The notes under the pieces were generated by a model, which was not told where the DNA came from, did not search any database, and saw nothing but the letters and a program-made list of their open reading frames with translations. Below are positions 61,055-64,000 of a DNA stretch of 64,000 bases, piece by piece. The position numbers were made by a program, and so were the translations under genes. This DNA is from Tetracentron sinense (taxonomy: Eukaryota > Streptophyta > Magnoliopsida > Trochodendrales > Trochodendraceae), in contig JABCRI010001044.1 of NCBI GenBank assembly GCA_015143295.1, positions 1 to 64,000 of the forward strand. The letters are read 5' to 3'. Numbering within the stretch: the stretch's first letter is position 1; each line of letters begins with the position of its first letter.

Positions 61055-61380
61055 GATCGCAGAGAGCGGAAAAAAAAAGGGGGGGGGGGGTCCGTTTATT
61101 ATTTCCCACAGACGGCGCCAATTTTGTGAGGGAAAAAATACCGGACGGACACGCGTCAGCAGCAGCTTCTTCCACGTTTTGGTTTACTGGCAGAAGGTAG
61201 GAGCGGAGGGTGTGGCACCCTGACCTGTACTCCGATGGTAAAGTCAGTAAGGGTAGAAGATGATGAATAGTAAACGCAAGAACAATCACTGAAAAATACG
61301 CAAGACACTAAAGGCCCTGAACGCGTCTTCTCGGATCTGGGTTTTTGAACAACTGTCCTGTGCACTAAAAATCACGGGGT

Positions 61381-61387
61381 TTATATA
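61381..61387 (-). promoter_or_regulatory. TATA box of the Tat 5' LTR
   Basis: TATATAA on the minus strand within CCCTATATAAACCCCG, placed as expected between U3 and R. The same motif lies at 50292-50298 in the other LTR. Confidence 0.65.
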
Positions 61388-61724
61388 GGGCAAGGTTGGT
61401 ATGGCCATCGATGACCATGGATGGCCATAGGTGTCCATACCACGTGTCTTTGCACTCATTGCCAAATATCTTGCATATATCTGCCGCCGGTTGCATTACA
61501 CGTGAGAGCCTCCTATAAGTCCAATCGGACGGGATCGGTCGGTACGCAGAAGTGACCAGCATTAAATGCCAAGACAGTGCTTTCGGCACGAAACGACACG
61601 TTCGGCACGCTTGTCGGAATTATGGATCGCCTCCTGATCACTTCCTCCTACGAGCCGGTCTCGTTGTCGACTTAAGCTCGGTTACGACGTAGATGCCTTA
61701 AAACACAGCACGACATCGTTGTCA

Positions 61725-61902
61725 GTGAGACAACGGACTCGTTGTTCGCGTAACGACAATTGACGTTGTCAAGAGCACAACGCTCACGTTGTGCTTCAGA
61801 CAACGAGCTCGTTGTCGAGACCACAACGGAAACGTTGTTCTTCGTGAGAACAAAGATGTCGCAATGCGCACAACGGGATCGTTGTACGTCAGACAACGTG
61901 TG
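61725..61902. repeat. Palindrome array in the LTR U3
   Basis: Five 16-18 bp palindromes with fixed arms ACAACG / CGTTGT and variable 4-base centres, for example ACAACGGACTCGTTGT, ACAACGCTCACGTTGT and ACAACGAGCTCGTTGT, with further half-sites. The same array lies at 50636-50813 in the other LTR. Confidence 0.85.
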
Positions 61903-62155
61903 ACCCTTATATTTTAAGCACGTGGCCCCAACTCGTGAACACGTGTCACTTTCGTGAACAAAACGACAAAAACGAGCTCGTCCCACAACGCTGAGCTGGT
62001 ACACGAATTTTATCCGTTACAATAGGAATTAGACTTCTTTTCAGTTCTATGGAGATTGTAATGCCTACGAATTGGGGGTGTCCATACATCGAAATTGGAA
62101 TTCATATCTCCCAATTCTAATTCCGACCCACCAATTCCTATGGTCCAAACAAGCC

Positions 62156-64000
62156 CTAAGAGAATAGAATTACTGCATGAGATGAGGCTCTTGGGAATCT
62201 TAACATCTTTTGAGTAAATTCCAACAATTCTTCGGGCATAAAACGCTTCCTCCATTTAAGATTTGCTAATCTCTTACTATAAATCATCATCTTCTCCAAA
62301 ACCATTGCATGCTTAAGCAGAAACTGTACAAGATCCATCTGACCGTGCCCTGCAACGAAGTCAAATATCTTAATAGTCTTGAGATTGTGCAATAGACACT
62401 GGAAAGAGGGTTCCGATGATTTCCAATAGTTCTCTTCATCAAAATCATACAACGCAAGAAAATCGTTGTCAAACTGAAACCACAAATAAAGAAAAATTTA
62501 GGCTGAAGCTTTATTCATAAAGAGATCATAAAGCATAAAAATAAAAATTGTAATTAGATGTAGGAATCAAATAGGTATCATGCTTTCGAGGAACCCACTT
62601 GAATGCTGCCAGGGGAGGTAATGTTCACAACAAGCGTCTCTAGATCAGGAGAACTTCTTAATAGGCTTGCTATTCCAGGGAGGTCCCATTTGGTAATGTA
62701 GGTGTCCAGTATTAAACATTTGCGTTTAGATGATGGAGAAGGCAAGATTTTCAGCTCCCCTGTTGACAAAATCTTAGCACAACAAAACAAGAAGAAAAAG
62801 ACCATGAATTTAGTGAACCCAAAATAGACTCCAAAACAGTGATTACAACTCCGCACTAAAAGCAATGTATTCAAACCAGGAAACAGCTGGATCACTTGTG
62901 CTCGACAGGATGTCTTATTGATCTGCCATGTAACTCGTTCCTTTATAAACGAGTCAAAACTCAACCAACTTACTGGGAATGATTTGATAGACTCAACAAT
63001 AGGGGTGTATGGCTTATACCATATTCTCTTAATTTTGAATCACAGTGAGCTCGTAAGACTAGGCAAGTTAATCGATCGAATTCTTCTATAGTCTTGAGTT
63101 ATTATCAGAGCTTTGAAACACTTATTAGAAGAATAAATCACAGCAGGATATTATTACAGATGCCATATGCATAAACACACAAATTAAGAGAGAGAGAAAA
63201 GGGTAGATAGATAGACAGATATACCTGAATACACCAAGTTCCTATTGTAAGATCCTTAACATGATGAAGCTTCTCAAGAAGCTCCCTCAAAATGTTGAGG
63301 CACACTTCATAGTCGTCATCACTATCCTCATCGTCCATGACTACCTCATCCTCATCATCCATGACTACCTCATCGTCCATGACTACCTCAAAATCGATGG
63401 TTGCGTGGACTAGACACTGCAAATTCATCAAACGACACCTCCTATACCAGAACCCAAGAATGTCTAAAGACTGGAGATTAGGAGCCGATATTTCTAGCAC
63501 TGGATCGCGATCAAAAGGATTGTGGTCATCGTATTGTACTATCAATTTTTTGAGACTTGGGGAAGTAATATTCAAATGCATAAGACCTCTACATTCTTGC
63601 AAATGCAAAAATTCGAGCAAATGACTGCCTGATAATATGTCATGAATCACATTGTCACTAAAATGAACGTTAGCTAGAGATAAAGACCTTAGTCTCCATG
63701 AAATTGGCCCAATAGGTTTGATATCGCAGTAGTGCAAACTCAATTTTGTTAGAGTAGCATTGGTGTATAGATGTTGAGGTAATTGGAAACGATCAGAATA
63801 TAAAGTAGGAGATAAGTCTAGATCGAGATCTTCAACCTTCTTTCGTACCGCAAAACGGATCCATGAATCTACATGAGAGATAAACCAGTCTTCGTATTCT
63901 GCGAAATCAACACGAAACTTTCGAATCTTGGAACCTTCATGGAGAATTAAAGTACGGTCGACGAAGTTCATAAATTCTTCCTCATTTTCTTTAAGATCGT
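62156..64000 (-). CDS. F-box/LRR/FBD protein gene, copy F (5' end beyond the window)
   Basis: Exon 1 runs from beyond the right edge to 63225, exon 2 is 62772-62599 (58 codons), exon 3 is 62473-62156 (105 codons plus TAG). Junctions are phase 0. Visible parts: LRR-like region (FQLPQHLYT, GSHLLEFLHL, ISAPNLQSLDIL), HHVKDLTIGTWCIQ and the FBD domain (WRKRFMPEELLEFTQKML). The F-box should lie just outside. Exon 3 uses the upstream acceptor (TTTCAG), because the AG used by copies B and C has become AT, and so gains FDNDFLALY. Near 63300-63400 an in-frame repeat encodes EVVMDDE three times. The last G of the TAG stop is the first base of the Harbinger element, so the 3' UTR is transposon. Probably functional if exon 1 is complete, and if a new poly(A) site is used. 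Confidence 0.85.

Larger units (their letters stand above)
50036..62021 (-). mobile_element. Tat-lineage Ty3-gypsy LTR retrotransposon, 11986 bp
   Basis: Two 897-bp LTRs that look identical by eye, target duplication ATAGG at 50031-50035 and 62022-62026, primer binding site, polypurine tract, then gag-protease, RT, RNase H, archaeal-type second RNase H and integrase on the minus strand. The second RNase H and an antisense gene near the 3' LTR are Tat-clade marks (Ogre, Retand, Grande relatives). It looks nearly whole, with about one or two breaks. Identical LTRs imply a very recent insertion. Confidence 0.95.
61125..62021 (-). repeat. Tat element 5' LTR and primer binding site
   Basis: 897 bp. 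Just inside, 61120 downward reads TGGCGCCGTCTGTGGGAA on the minus strand, a primer site of the TGGCGCCG class used by Tat and Athila elements (tRNA-Asp-like start). Confidence 0.92.
47185..62156. mobile_element. PIF/Harbinger-type element, about 3 kb, carrying a gypsy element
   Basis: Inverted ends GGGCTTGTTTGGAC with an inner ATAGGAATTG on both sides, and target duplication TAA at 47182-47184 and 62157-62159, both Harbinger hallmarks. Without the nested gypsy element it is 2986 bp plus one target copy. 47200-50030 is AT-rich and I find no transposase or Myb-like frame, so it looks non-autonomous. The interior is unlike the rest of the window and could hold captured host UTR or intron sequence (for example a GA-rich leader and ATGGAAGACC at 49781-49830). 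Confidence 0.82.

Overview
This window is AT-rich, repeat-dense nuclear DNA of a flowering plant. The evidence is an F-box/FBD gene family with plant-type introns, Ty1-copia and Tat-lineage Ty3-gypsy elements, long solo LTRs, PIF/Harbinger and hAT transposons, tRNA-derived SINEs and many foldback MITEs. I cannot fix the species. I see no rRNA, tRNA, CRISPR array or prokaryotic signal.

The host content is one degenerating tandem array of F-box/LRR/FBD genes, all on the minus strand. Two copies look intact: 17983-20055 (three exons, about 483 aa) and 42208-44784 (three exons, about 467 aa). A third, 62156-64000, is open but runs off the right edge. A fourth, 12232-14426, keeps its frames but has lost its start codon. 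A fifth, 1-1990, is a clear pseudogene whose F-box has been deleted. Fragments lie at 2975-8372, 27775-28326 and 33740-33795. The products would be substrate-recognition subunits of SCF ubiquitin ligases: F-box, leucine-rich region, then FBD domain. Each unit is followed downstream by the same roughly 0.6-0.8 kb flank and preceded by a second shared module, so whole gene-plus-flank units were duplicated.

The array is riddled with nested insertions. A Ty1-copia element (3014-7838) sits inside an FBD exon. An hAT element shared by two units (8794-11179 and 28745-32658) has an empty site at 26735, which dates it relative to the duplications. Four solo LTRs with 5-bp target duplications lie at 14633-17403, 21199-22015, 24518-26545 and 39108-41537. 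A Harbinger element (47185-62156) landed in the stop codon of the last gene and carries a 12-kb Tat-type gypsy element (50036-62021) whose two 897-bp LTRs look identical by eye. That gypsy element has an antisense gene with its own TATA box, a 67-bp tandem array and a row of short palindromes in its LTR.

A foldback MITE family is scattered through the gaps and in one place (about 45700-46140) its arm has become a tandem array. The remaining gaps are old repeats and simple sequence. I found no undescribed enzymatic system. The best leads are the transposon that rebuilds a host stop codon, the palindrome array and antisense gene in the gypsy element, the MITE-derived tandem array, and the different FBD-exon splice acceptors among gene copies.
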